Shown one piece after another: positions 1 to 6,358 of a stretch of DNA of 6,493 nucleotides; the first letter of the stretch is position 1; the number at the start of each line of letters is the position of its first letter. The notes below the pieces were generated by a model that had not been told where the DNA came from, made no database searches, and saw only the letters and a program-made list of their open reading frames with translations. The DNA is from an uncultured Erysipelotrichaceae bacterium. GTDB lineage: Bacteria > Bacillota_I > Bacilli_A > Erysipelotrichales > Erysipelotrichaceae. A program made the position numbers and the translations under genes. Location: NCBI GenBank assembly GCA_947575425.1, contig CANPNQ010000061.1:1-6493 (forward strand), read 5' to 3'.

Positions 1-507
1 GCGATTGGTTTTTCCGAACAGATCGGCTTGCCTTATGAGATCGGATTGATCAAAAACCGCTATGTAGGAAGGACCTTTATTCAGCCGACCCAGAAACAAA
101 GGGAACGCGGGGTGCGGATGAAGCTGTCCGCCGTTCGCAGTATAGTGAATGGAAAGCGGGTATTTATGATTGATGATTCGATCGTGCGCGGTACGACCTC
201 AAAGCGAATCGTACAGCTGCTAAAGGAAGCAGGCGCAACGCAAGTCCATGTGCGCATTGCCTCTCCCGGCTTTCAGAGTCCCTGTTTCTATGGTGTAGAT
301 ACCTCCACCTATGATGAGTTGATTTCCGCTCGTTTATCGGTGGATGAAGTATGCAGGTTTATCAAAGCAGATTCCCTGCGTTTCCTCACCATCGATCAGA
401 TGAAGGAAGCATTTGGGACAAAAGAGCTGTGCGTATCGTGCTTTGATGGGGTATATCCGACTTCCCTGTTCAGCTATGGAGCGGTGCTGGAAACAAAGAA
501 AGAGTAA
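1..507 (+). CDS. purF: Amidophosphoribosyltransferase, C-terminal part (5' end outside window)
   Basis: PurF catalyses the first committed step of purine synthesis: PRPP plus glutamine gives phosphoribosylamine, in the cytoplasm. The window opens in frame inside the gene, and 168 codons remain; B. subtilis PurF has about 476 residues, so roughly the last third is seen. What remains is the phosphoribosyltransferase domain. The PRPP-binding loop VFMIDDSIVRGTTS lies at window residues 54-67 (bases 160-201). Cys95 (PCFYGVD) and the Cys144-x2-Cys147 pair (CVSCFDGVYPT) match three of the four [4Fe-4S] ligands of the B. subtilis type enzyme, so this is the iron-sulfur form and not the cluster-less E. 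coli form. The fourth ligand and the glutaminase domain with its N-terminal Cys would lie upstream. It leads the purM-purN-purH series, with a 122-base gap to purM. Identity is secure; only the start is unseen. Confidence 0.97.
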   Translation, partial: AIGFSEQIGLPYEIGLIKNRYVGRTFIQPTQKQRERGVRMKLSAVRSIVNGKRVFMIDDSIVRGTTSKRIVQLLKEAGATQVHVRIASPGFQSPCFYGVDTSTYDELISARLSVDEVCRFIKADSLRFLTIDQMKEAFGTKELCVSCFDGVYPTSLFSYGAVLETKKE

Positions 508-587
508 AAGTGGTACAGGATAAGGGAACATACAGAAAAGAATCGTTCGCGGCATGAATAAGGAAGTAATTTCACAATGTCATGATG

Positions 588-607
588 GATCCTCATGTGG
601 AAGGATC
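588..607 (+). other. Possible small hairpin ahead of purM
   Basis: In the purF-purM gap, GATCCT (588-593) and AGGATC (602-607) form a perfect 6-bp inverted repeat around an 8-base loop. It ends 10 bases before the purM ribosome site and has no T-run after it, so it is not an intrinsic terminator. It could affect message stability or ribosome loading, or be chance. The rest of the gap, 508-629, shows no promoter I would defend. Confidence 0.2.
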
Positions 608-616
608 AGCTATGGG

Positions 617-623
617 AAAGGAG
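617..623 (+). promoter_or_regulatory. Ribosome binding site that sets the purM start
   Basis: AAAGGAG lies 6 bases before the ATG at 630. In-frame ATGs also occur at 582, 585 and 612. The first two have no well-placed site, while 612 has a weaker AAGGA at 601-605. The stronger site and the family's MSExYKxAGV N-terminus both favour 630. Confidence 0.75.
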
Positions 624-629
624 CGGCAT

Positions 630-1661
630 ATGAGTGAAAAATACAAAGAGGCCGGCGTCAATTTAGAGGCCGGTTATGAAAGCGTACGACTGATTAAGGA
701 TCATGTCGCACGCACGAGAGTCAAAGGAGCGGTAGATTCCATCGGTGCTTTTGGCGGGATGTTTGATGTAAGCGCACTAGGGCTACAGGAGCCGGTGTTG
801 GTTTCTGGTACCGATGGTGTGGGAACCAAGCTGATGCTCGCTTTTGCGATGGATCGCCATGACAGCGTGGGGATCGATGCGGTTGCGATGTGCGTCAATG
901 ATGTATTGGTTCAAGGAGCGATGCCGATCTTCTTCCTCGATTATTTGGCAGTTGGTAAAAACGAACCGAAAAAGATTGAGCAGTTAGTAAAGGGTGTTGC
1001 GGATGGCTGCGTACAGGCAGAGTGCGCACTCATCGGCGGAGAGACCGCAGAAATGCCGGATATGTATGCACAGAATCATTATGATATTGCCGGCTTCTGC
1101 GTCGGCGTTGTAGAAAAAAGCAAGCTGTTGGATGGCTCACGCATTGCGCCGGGGCAGGTGCTGATCGGACTTGCGAGCAGCGGTGTTCATTCCAACGGTT
1201 TCTCCTTGATCCGCAAGATTTTATTTAAGGATGCACATTTGGATCCCCATCAGGCATATGCGGAGTTGGATGGCAGGGTATTGGGCGATGTGTTATTGAC
1301 CCCAACCAAGATCTATGTCAAAGCGATCAAGCGCGTATTGTCACGCATTGATGTCAAAGGAATGTGCCATATTACCGGCGGCGGATTTTATGAAAATGTG
1401 CCGCGTATGTGTAAGGAAGGAATGGGCGTTACCATTCATATGGACGCTTTTCCCACACCGAAGATCTTCGATATGCTTGCGTATTATGGAAAGATGGAGC
1501 GTGCGGAAATGGCAAATGTATTCAATATGGGAATCGGCTTTATTCTGGCAGTGAACCCCGATGATGTCAAGGAAGCATTGGCTCTGTTAAAGGAGGCAAA
1601 TGAGGATGCCTATGTGATCGGAGAAGTCAGCGATCAAGAGGGCGTGAAGCTCATATGGTAA
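630..1661 (+). CDS. purM: Phosphoribosylformylglycinamidine cyclo-ligase (AIR synthetase)
   Basis: PurM closes the imidazole ring: FGAM plus ATP gives AIR, ADP and phosphate. The 343-residue product fits the family (B. subtilis about 346). The start at 630 is chosen because MSEKYKEAGV matches known PurM N-termini and follows AAAGGAG; upstream in-frame ATGs would add up to 16 residues that do not look like PurM. Landmarks in order are the glycine-rich SGTDGVGTKL (59-68), DAVAMCVND (83-91), GGETAEMP (136-143), SSGVHSNGFSL (183-193), HITGGGFYENVPRM (247-260) and VFNMGIGF (297-304). These cover the N-terminal ATP/substrate domain and the C-terminal domain of the PurM/PurL/SelD fold. No key motif is missing. 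Its last codons overlap the purN start (ATGGTAA), which indicates coupled translation. It lies third from last in the operon, and no separate promoter is evident. Confidence 0.98.
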   Translation: MSEKYKEAGVNLEAGYESVRLIKDHVARTRVKGAVDSIGAFGGMFDVSALGLQEPVLVSGTDGVGTKLMLAFAMDRHDSVGIDAVAMCVNDVLVQGAMPIFFLDYLAVGKNEPKKIEQLVKGVADGCVQAECALIGGETAEMPDMYAQNHYDIAGFCVGVVEKSKLLDGSRIAPGQVLIGLASSGVHSNGFSLIRKILFKDAHLDPHQAYAELDGRVLGDVLLTPTKIYVKAIKRVLSRIDVKGMCHITGGGFYENVPRMCKEGMGVTIHMDAFPTPKIFDMLAYYGKMERAEMANVFNMGIGFILAVNPDDVKEALALLKEANEDAYVIGEVSDQEGVKLIW

Positions 1662-2239
1662 ACATTGCGGTTTTTGCGAGTGGCAATGGGTCTAATTTTG
1701 AGAATATCATTCATGCGATAGAGAAGCAACAGCTCACGGATGCAGCTTGTGTATTGCTTGTGGTGGACCATGAGGATGCTTATGCGATCACTCGTGCCAA
1801 ACAGCTTCACATTCCATGGATCTATGTCAATCCTAAGGCATTTCCTTCCAAGGCGGAATATGAGATGCTGATTGATGAAAAGCTGCGGGAATATGGGGTG
1901 GAGCTGATTGTACTGGCAGGCTATATGCGCTTTATCGGAAGCGTTTTGTTAGAGAGATATTTCAATCGCATCATCAATCTGCATCCTGCCTATCTTCCGG
2001 CATTCCCGGGCGCTCACAGCATCCTAGATGCCTATGAAGCCAAGGCAGAGTTTACCGGGGTCACAGTTCATTATGTGGATGCGGGGGTAGACAGTGGGGA
2101 GATCATCCATCAGGAAAAGATCCTCATTGATCCCAAGTGGGATCTGGAGACATTGGAGGAGCATGTACATGCATTGGAATATGATATGTTTCCCCGTGTG
2201 ATACAAATGGTTGTAAATCGAATAAAGGAGGAAGTATGA
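1655..2239 (+). CDS. purN: Phosphoribosylglycinamide formyltransferase (10-formyl-THF dependent)
   Basis: PurN transfers a formyl group from 10-formyltetrahydrofolate to GAR, giving FGAR, the third step of the pathway. The product is 194 residues, the usual length. The phosphate-binding loop FASGNGSNF is at residues 7-15 and VLAGYMR at 86-92. The catalytic trio known from E. coli PurN (Asn106, His108, Asp144) is present as Asn108, His110 (INLHPAYLPAFPG) and Asp146 (VDAGVDSG). The usual HPSLLP reads HPAYLP here, a mild variation next to the catalytic His. The ATG at 1655 overlaps the last 7 bases of purM and has only a weak purine-rich stretch upstream, so translation is probably coupled to purM. 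The 3' end carries the purH ribosome site. The folate-dependent type means the cell need not rely on formate-using PurT for this step, though PurT could exist elsewhere. Confidence 0.98.
   Translation: MVNIAVFASGNGSNFENIIHAIEKQQLTDAACVLLVVDHEDAYAITRAKQLHIPWIYVNPKAFPSKAEYEMLIDEKLREYGVELIVLAGYMRFIGSVLLERYFNRIINLHPAYLPAFPGAHSILDAYEAKAEFTGVTVHYVDAGVDSGEIIHQEKILIDPKWDLETLEEHVHALEYDMFPRVIQMVVNRIKEEV
2224..2231 (+). promoter_or_regulatory. Ribosome binding site of purH, inside the purN end
   Basis: AAAGGAGG is a near-perfect anti-16S match. It lies 4 bases before the ATG at 2236 and 7 bases before a second ATG at 2239. The 7-base spacing favours 2239 as the main start, adding or removing just one Met. 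Confidence 0.8.
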
Positions 2240-3771
2240 TGAAACGGGCACTGGTAAGTGTATCAGACAAGACAAACCTTGTGACGTTTGTTTCGGGACT
2301 TGTGGAGCTGGGATATGAGATCATCTCCACCGGAGGAACAAAGAGCGCATTGGATCAGGCAGGAATTTCTACTATCGGAATCAGCGATGTGACCGGCTTT
2401 CCTGAGATCATGGATGGACGGGTAAAAACCTTACATCCCAAAGTGCATGGCGCGCTATTATGTGTCAGGGATAACGCATCCCATGTGGAACAGTTAAAGC
2501 AGCTGCAAATCGATTACATTGATTTGGTCTGCGTCAATCTCTATCCGTTTAAGGAAACGGTTCAAAAGGAAGGCGTTACCCATGAGGAGATCATTGAGAA
2601 TATCGATATCGGCGGGCCTTCGATGCTAAGGAGTGCATCGAAGAATTATCGCTTTATTCCCGTGATCTGCGATCCCAGCGATTATGATGGGGTATTGGCG
2701 GAATTACAGGAAACAGGGGAAACAAGCCTTTCCACACGGGAGCGTTTGGCGGCGAAGGTGTTCCGTCATACTGCACGCTATGATGCGATGATCGCCGATT
2801 ATTTAAGCAAGCGCACGCAAGAGAAATTTCCGGAGAGTATCACACTTACCTTTGATAAGGTTCAGGATTTGCGCTATGGAGAGAATCCACACCAGCAGGC
2901 GGCATTCTATCGCAATATGAATCCACAGTATTCCTTAGCCAATGCCAAGCAGCTTCATGGCAAGGAGCTTTCCTATAATAATATTCAGGATGGAAATGCG
3001 GCAATCGAGATTTTAAAGGAATTTGAAGGACAATGCGCCGTGGTTGGCTTGAAGCATATGAATCCATGTGGTGTTGGCATCGGCAATACGATTGAGGAGG
3101 CTTGGGATAAAGCCTATGAGGCAGATCCTGTTTCTATCTTCGGCGGTATTGTGGCAATGAATGAGGAAGTCAATAAAAGCGTAGCGGAAAAGTTGGCGAA
3201 TATTTTCTTGGAGATCATCATTGCGCCTTCTTTCAGTGAGGAAGCCTTTGCGATATTGACAAAGAAAAAGAATATTCGTTTGATGGTATTGGATGTGACG
3301 TTACAGCCAAGCGCCAAGCGGAAGATCACCCATGTCAATGACGGTTTGTTGGTGCAGGATATGGATGATCACCAGCTGGATGTGAAAGCTTTGACATGCG
3401 TGACCAAGCGTCAGCCGAGTGCAGAGGAAATGGAGCAGCTGTTATTCGCATGGAAGGTCGTAAAGCATGTGAAATCCAATGCGATTGTACTGGTAAAGGA
3501 TCATATGACAATCGGTGTCGGTGCGGGACAGATGAATCGTGTCGGGGCAGCGAAGATCGCTATTGAGCAGGCGCAGGAAAAGGCTGAGGGATCGGTGATG
3601 GGATCGGATGCTTTCTTCCCGATGAGTGATACAGTGGAGGCGGCGGCACAAGCCGGAATCACGGCGATTATCCAGCCGGGTGGTTCAATCAAGGATCAAC
3701 TGTCGATCGATGCATGTGATCAGCACAACATTGCGATGGTATTTACCGGAGTACGTCATTTCAAGCATTGA
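2236..3771 (+). CDS. purH: Bifunctional AICAR transformylase / IMP cyclohydrolase
   Basis: PurH performs the last two steps to IMP: formylation of AICAR by 10-formyl-THF, then ring closure of FAICAR. At 511 residues (510 if the second ATG at 2239 is used) it matches the family (B. subtilis about 512). The N-terminal MGS-like cyclohydrolase domain covers about 1-150. It shows STGGTKSAL (31-39), [18 protein letters not shown] (55-72), NLYPF (101-105), DIGGP (124-128) and SASKNY (133-138). The C-terminal transformylase domain has RYGENPHQ (213-220), the catalytic Lys273-His274 in [17 protein letters not shown] (300-309), SDAFFP (457-462), the IIQPGGS stretch from 478 and the characteristic end [11 protein letters not shown]. 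Both active sites look intact. The start overlaps the purN stop (ATGATG over TGA), so translation is coupled. It is the last gene of the operon, followed 20 bases later by a terminator. Confidence 0.98.
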   Translation: MMKRALVSVSDKTNLVTFVSGLVELGYEIISTGGTKSALDQAGISTIGISDVTGFPEIMDGRVKTLHPKVHGALLCVRDNASHVEQLKQLQIDYIDLVCVNLYPFKETVQKEGVTHEEIIENIDIGGPSMLRSASKNYRFIPVICDPSDYDGVLAELQETGETSLSTRERLAAKVFRHTARYDAMIADYLSKRTQEKFPESITLTFDKVQDLRYGENPHQQAAFYRNMNPQYSLANAKQLHGKELSYNNIQDGNAAIEILKEFEGQCAVVGLKHMNPCGVGIGNTIEEAWDKAYEADPVSIFGGIVAMNEEVNKSVAEKLANIFLEIIIAPSFSEEAFAILTKKKNIRLMVLDVTLQPSAKRKITHVNDGLLVQDMDDHQLDVKALTCVTKRQPSAEEMEQLLFAWKVVKHVKSNAIVLVKDHMTIGVGAGQMNRVGAAKIAIEQAQEKAEGSVMGSDAFFPMSDTVEAAAQAGITAIIQPGGSIKDQLSIDACDQHNIAMVFTGVRHFKH

Positions 3772-3782
3772 TGGATAGGAAG

Positions 3783-3814
3783 AAAAAAAGCCGATTCGAA
3801 AGAGTCGGTTTTTT
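3783..3814 (+). terminator. Intrinsic terminator of the pur operon
   Basis: CCGATTC (3791-3797) pairs with GAGTCGG (3802-3808), giving 7 bp with one G-U, closed by a GAAA (GNRA) tetraloop and followed by six T. The A-run at 3783-3789 can pair with the T-run and extend the stem. Read on the - strand, the same structure has one mismatch and a seven-T tail, so it may be weakly bidirectional. It starts about 11 bases after the purH stop. Confidence 0.92.
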
Positions 3815-3939
3815 CCTATGTGGTGATTTGCGTTTGATTGGCAATCAGCGTTGATTGAAGAATGGCGGGAGGTCTGCCAAGCACGTAAATGAATTGTGAG
3901 TTTATTATTCGATCATATATGCTCCTTTTGCAAAATATC

Positions 3940-3963
3940 AAAAAAGATAACCTCTCGATTATC
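3940..3963 (-). terminator. Intrinsic terminator of the CAP-domain gene
   Basis: On the - strand GATAATC (3963-3957) pairs with GGTTATC (3952-3946) around a GAGA (GNRA) loop, followed by six T (3945-3940). The inner pair is a U-G wobble on this strand but a C-A mismatch on the + strand, so the hairpin is built for - strand transcription. It starts 27 bases after the stop at 3991. Bases 3815-3939 between the two terminators hold no convincing gene. Confidence 0.8.
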
Positions 3964-3990
3964 TATTTTTTCACATAAGTCCGAATGATT

Positions 3991-5022
3991 CTAAGACCAT
4001 TTATTATGAAAGACCGTCACAGCATACCACATACCGTTATACTCCACTACGCTTATTGCCATACCATCATACATTGAATCTTCCAACATTGCTGCATTAT
4101 GTCCATGACTATTTTTCCATGCTTCAAAAAAATTATATCCTACTGATCCCATACCAATATTTTCACCCCACATGGAAGTATCATGAGCATAATTAGATAT
4201 CAGTTCCATTGCCCTGCGATCTGCTTGACTTTGTGCCTCGTCAGTATGTGGTAATGCTTCTAATCCATTTTGTTGTCTGTATGCATTGATTTGTGCAAAG
4301 TATGTGTTTGCAATATCGGTACGATAATGCGGCTGCTCCTGCGTAGTATTTCCTCCATTGGCATTGCTAGATTGATTTCCTTCTGTATTGCTTTGGTTAT
4401 TTGTCGGAGTATTGACTGGTGTATCAGGCTCTTTCGGTTTTTCTTTTACAGTTACCTTGTAAGACAGTTCTGTTTTATTACCGTTCACATCAAAAGCGGT
4501 AATCTTGACAGTGTATTCCCCCGCCTTGTCTGTTTTCACCTCACTTGTAATGACATATCCATCCTTAGTGATTTCATTATCGCTTTTCTTAATATCACCG
4601 TCGATTGGATCTTTCACTGCTTCGATATTACTTGCAGGGTCAAACGCATCACCCTCAGTAATTTCAAGTGCTTCTTTCTTTAGCTTGATTTCAGGGGCTT
4701 GTGTATCTTTGATTTCTATTTGCTCTTTAAACTCTTGGCAAGTTTCATCTAAGCAAACAGTAAATTTCACATCTACTTGTCCCACTGTTTTCGTATCAAA
4801 TTCATCTGTGGTGATTTTATTTCCATTCGTAGTAGATTGTTTCATCCAGTCAATCGATTTTGGATCGCTTCCATATTCAATGATTGAATCATTCAGTTTG
4901 AAATCAATCTTTACTTTGTTCATTGCGTTTACTGCAAAAATGATAACGATAATCAGAATGATAACTGCCGCAATGATTCCATACTGTACTTTTTTCTGTT
5001 GTAACAGCTCTTTCACATTCAT
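3991..5022 (-). CDS. Membrane-anchored extracellular protein with Ig-like domains and C-terminal CAP (SCP/YkwD-like) domain
   Basis: The protein has 343 residues; the ATG at 5022 has GGAGAG 6 bases upstream. A short Lys-bearing N-terminus (1-13) leads into one strong hydrophobic segment (about 14-34), read as a signal anchor with the rest outside. Two beta-sandwich, DUF5011/Ig-like units follow, at about 37-105 and 106-194. The second shows the usual DTQAP entry, DPIDGDI and AFDVNGN. A Pro/Thr/Asn/Ser-rich linker (about 195-234) precedes a CAP domain (about 236-343). CAP landmarks are His280 (YAHD), Glu287 (GEN), Trp302 and His308 (NSHGHNAAML), then a C-terminal beta region (GMWYAVTVFHN). Bacterial CAP proteins are widespread, but few have a known activity, so I give no reaction. 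No LPxTG signal is present. Cys90 and Cys95 could form a disulfide. Sampled lines give about 30-47% G+C, mostly in the 30s, lower than its neighbours and possibly a sign of separate ancestry. It is monocistronic with its own promoter and terminator. Confidence 0.9.
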   Translation of the reverse strand: MNVKELLQQKKVQYGIIAAVIILIIVIIFAVNAMNKVKIDFKLNDSIIEYGSDPKSIDWMKQSTTNGNKITTDEFDTKTVGQVDVKFTVCLDETCQEFKEQIEIKDTQAPEIKLKKEALEITEGDAFDPASNIEAVKDPIDGDIKKSDNEITKDGYVITSEVKTDKAGEYTVKITAFDVNGNKTELSYKVTVKEKPKEPDTPVNTPTNNQSNTEGNQSSNANGGNTTQEQPHYRTDIANTYFAQINAYRQQNGLEALPHTDEAQSQADRRAMELISNYAHDTSMWGENIGMGSVGYNFFEAWKNSHGHNAAMLEDSMYDGMAISVVEYNGMWYAVTVFHNKWS

Positions 5023-5045
5023 AGTGTTCTCTCCATTTCAATCAT

Positions 5046-5074
5046 ATGATATACCATATGGATTCAAATGAAAA
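5046..5074 (-). promoter_or_regulatory. Candidate promoter of the CAP-domain gene
   Basis: On the - strand a -35 TTTTCA (5074-5069; 4 of 6 to TTGACA), a 17-base spacer and a -10 TATCAT (5051-5046; 5 of 6 to TATAAT) fit a vegetative sigma promoter. The start would fall near 5039, leaving a short leader of about 17 bases that includes the GGAGAG ribosome site. Confidence 0.5.
5048..5056 (+). promoter_or_regulatory. Candidate operator half, left copy
   Basis: GATATACCA overlaps the -10 of the - strand promoter. The same 9-mer occurs inverted at 5189-5197 by the opposite promoter, and its 7-base core ATATACC recurs at 5089-5095. The placement suggests a shared regulator site. This is inference from repetition only. 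Confidence 0.3.
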
Positions 5075-5088
5075 GATAGGATGCTGGA

Positions 5089-5095
5089 ATATACC
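5089..5095 (+). repeat. Third copy of the ATATACC core
   Basis: ATATACC, in the same orientation as the left 9-mer and about 40 bases from it, lies between the two divergent promoters. The flanking bases differ, so it is a weak member of the set and may be chance in AT-rich DNA. Confidence 0.2.
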
Positions 5096-5159
5096 GTCTA
5101 ATCTGAAAGAAATAGAGGGGAATAGGAAAGCATATATGGAAACCATAACCAATTAAAAC

Positions 5160-5188
5160 TTTTCTTATACAAAAGAAAGATGTATAAT
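5160..5188 (+). promoter_or_regulatory. Candidate promoter of the NTGD-type surface protein gene
   Basis: A perfect -10 TATAAT (5183-5188) follows a 17-base spacer and a weak -35 TTTTCT (5160-5165; 3 of 6). Transcription would start near 5195, giving a leader of about 25 bases with AAGGA (5208-5212) 7 bases before the ATG at 5220. A weak -35 with a perfect -10 could suggest help from an activator. Confidence 0.6.
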
Positions 5189-5197
5189 TGGTATATC
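5189..5197 (-). promoter_or_regulatory. Candidate operator half, right copy
   Basis: TGGTATATC on the + strand is the exact reverse complement of GATATACCA at 5048-5056. It begins immediately after the perfect -10 and covers the expected start point, where a bound repressor could block initiation. No regulator is known from this window. Confidence 0.3.
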
Positions 5198-5219
5198 GAA
5201 TGGATGGAAGGAACGAAAG

Positions 5220-6299
5220 ATGATGAAAAATTATTTGAGGAATTCCTTATATGTGATCGGAGCTGTGATCATGATCGCAGTATTTGTGGCAACCGGCAAT
5301 CAGTTATTTCTGCATGCGCAGGATGAAAGCAATGCAAGCTATACCGCCGATGCGACGCAAAAGGAAGATGGACTTGGCGAGGAAAATATACAGGAGACAG
5401 AGGCAGAGCCAATGCAGGAACTGCTTGTGTATGGGGAAGAGGAAAACAGCGCTGATATGATTGCGGCACCACTACTGTTTGCACTGGAATTTCACGATAA
5501 CGCAGGAAATCCGCTTTCCTCAGTTACTATGTATGTGAATGGAGATTTGCGGAGCGAAGCCTTGGATGAAAATGGACGAGTAGATATAGAAACTTATGAT
5601 AATAGTATTCCTGTAGAGCCACAGGCGGAGGAAGGCTATACATTTACACCGAATCAGATGATTGTGGATATGAATCAGCCTCAGTCTGTATACACATTTA
5701 TTCGCACAACCGCAATGAGCGGAGATGAGGAATTGCAGGCAGTGTATTTCTCTTTCCCCGGAAAAACAGCGGAGGAGGAAGAGGAATTTTTGCGCAATGA
5801 CATGGCGATATTCTCACATGGGGAAGTGGCGCAGATCGCTTTGCGAGGGTCCGAATATGCACATCTATATTATGGAATCAATGAAACGATCGGCAGTATG
5901 GAGGTGGAACGCTACGTTCCCTATGAGGGCTTGATCGAGATCAGCGAGCGTGAGGATTTTGAGATCACCAAGGTTTGTGCTTATGCATCCATGGATTTGG
6001 ACACATGGACGGAGGATTCCAAGAAGTATTGTATTCAAGTGAAGTTTATCGATGAGACGATGAATCCGGCAGATCCCGATGATCCATCCAATGATGATCA
6101 GGGGTCCACACCGGAAAACAAAGGGGATTTGAATCAGCCGGGCATTACTTATGAGGGATCCTCAACACAGCTCCAAACAAGCGCCGGTGGTGTCAATACG
6201 GGGGATGCCTCCAACATAACCTCATGGATCACTTTGTGTATGATCACGATGGGAATCTGTTATATGACAGGGAAAAAGACGAGGGAATCTCATCTTTAG
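5220..6299 (+). CDS. Secreted surface protein with Cna-B-like domain and non-canonical (NTGD) C-terminal wall-sorting signal
   Basis: I do not recognise a named family over the full 359 residues. The ATG at 5220 is chosen for AAGGA 7 bases upstream; a second ATG follows at once. Residues 3-33 look like a signal peptide (Lys/Arg, then a hydrophobic core to about 24), with likely cleavage after LHA (33). An acidic spacer (34-80) comes next. Residues about 86-162 read like a single Cna-B/prealbumin-like beta domain (FHDNAGNPLSSVTMYVNG, DENGRVDI). Residues about 170-280 form an unassigned domain with Cys253 and Cys271. A Pro/Asp/Asn-rich stalk (281-324) leads to VNTGD (325-329), a hydrophobic segment (about 334-350) and the basic tail GKKTR. 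That layout is the sortase-type anchor plan, with NTGD in place of LPxTG. Adhesion or a pilin-like structural role is possible but unproven. No sortase or pilin partner lies in the window. Base composition resembles the pur genes. It is monocistronic, with a promoter and terminator of its own. Confidence 0.8.
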   Translation: MMKNYLRNSLYVIGAVIMIAVFVATGNQLFLHAQDESNASYTADATQKEDGLGEENIQETEAEPMQELLVYGEEENSADMIAAPLLFALEFHDNAGNPLSSVTMYVNGDLRSEALDENGRVDIETYDNSIPVEPQAEEGYTFTPNQMIVDMNQPQSVYTFIRTTAMSGDEELQAVYFSFPGKTAEEEEEFLRNDMAIFSHGEVAQIALRGSEYAHLYYGINETIGSMEVERYVPYEGLIEISEREDFEITKVCAYASMDLDTWTEDSKKYCIQVKFIDETMNPADPDDPSNDDQGSTPENKGDLNQPGITYEGSSTQLQTSAGGVNTGDASNITSWITLCMITMGICYMTGKKTRESHL

Positions 6300-6321
6300 A
6301 ATCTTCCTTCATAGGACATTG

Positions 6322-6358
6322 ACAGCGATGGATGGGTAAACCATGGATCGCTGTTTTT
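6322..6358 (+). terminator. Intrinsic terminator of the surface protein gene
   Basis: ACAGCGAT (6322-6329) pairs perfectly with ATCGCTGT (6347-6354). After a two-by-two GG/GG internal loop, ATGG (6332-6335) pairs with CCAT (6341-6344) around GTAAA, and a run of five T (6354-6358) follows. It starts 22 bases after the stop. There is no T-run on the - strand side, so it appears directed at the + strand gene only. Confidence 0.88.

Noticed and set aside
582..629. 16-residue N-terminal extension of PurM from ATG 582
   Set aside because: The ATG at 582 has no ribosome site at a usable distance, and the extra residues do not resemble PurM N-termini. The start at 630 has AAAGGAG at 6 bases and the family sequence.
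3830..3857. Near-direct repeat GCGTTTGATTG / GCGTTGATTG with a small inverted repeat (TGATT, AATCA)
   Set aside because: It is too short and occurs once only. No transposon ends, array or adjoining promoter give it a role.
3894..3921. Possible + strand promoter (TTGTGA with a TATATG-like -10)
   Set aside because: The spacing is 16 and the -10 is poor. It would transcribe straight into the 3' end of the opposite gene, with no + strand gene to serve.
3913..3931. AAAAGGAG followed by ATG on the - strand
   Set aside because: A good ribosome site and start are present, but the frame hits TAA after three codons, and it lies downstream of the CAP gene terminator. It is probably chance or a trace of a lost gene.
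3889..3978. Small + strand frame (29 codons) between the two terminators
   Set aside because: It lacks a ribosome site and promoter, and its 3' half is the hairpin of the - strand terminator.
5043..5060. Two CATATG palindromes flanking the CAP-gene -10
   Set aside because: CATATG is common in AT-rich DNA and six bases is short. The GATATACCA pairing in the same place is the stronger signal.
4505..5071. Long + strand open frame (188 codons) opposite the CAP-domain gene, and a shorter one at 4270-4683
   Set aside because: Both lie antisense to a gene with clear domains, a ribosome site and its own terminator. Their products are Ser/Phe/Ile-rich, as expected from the complement of AT-rich coding DNA, with no recognisable motif.
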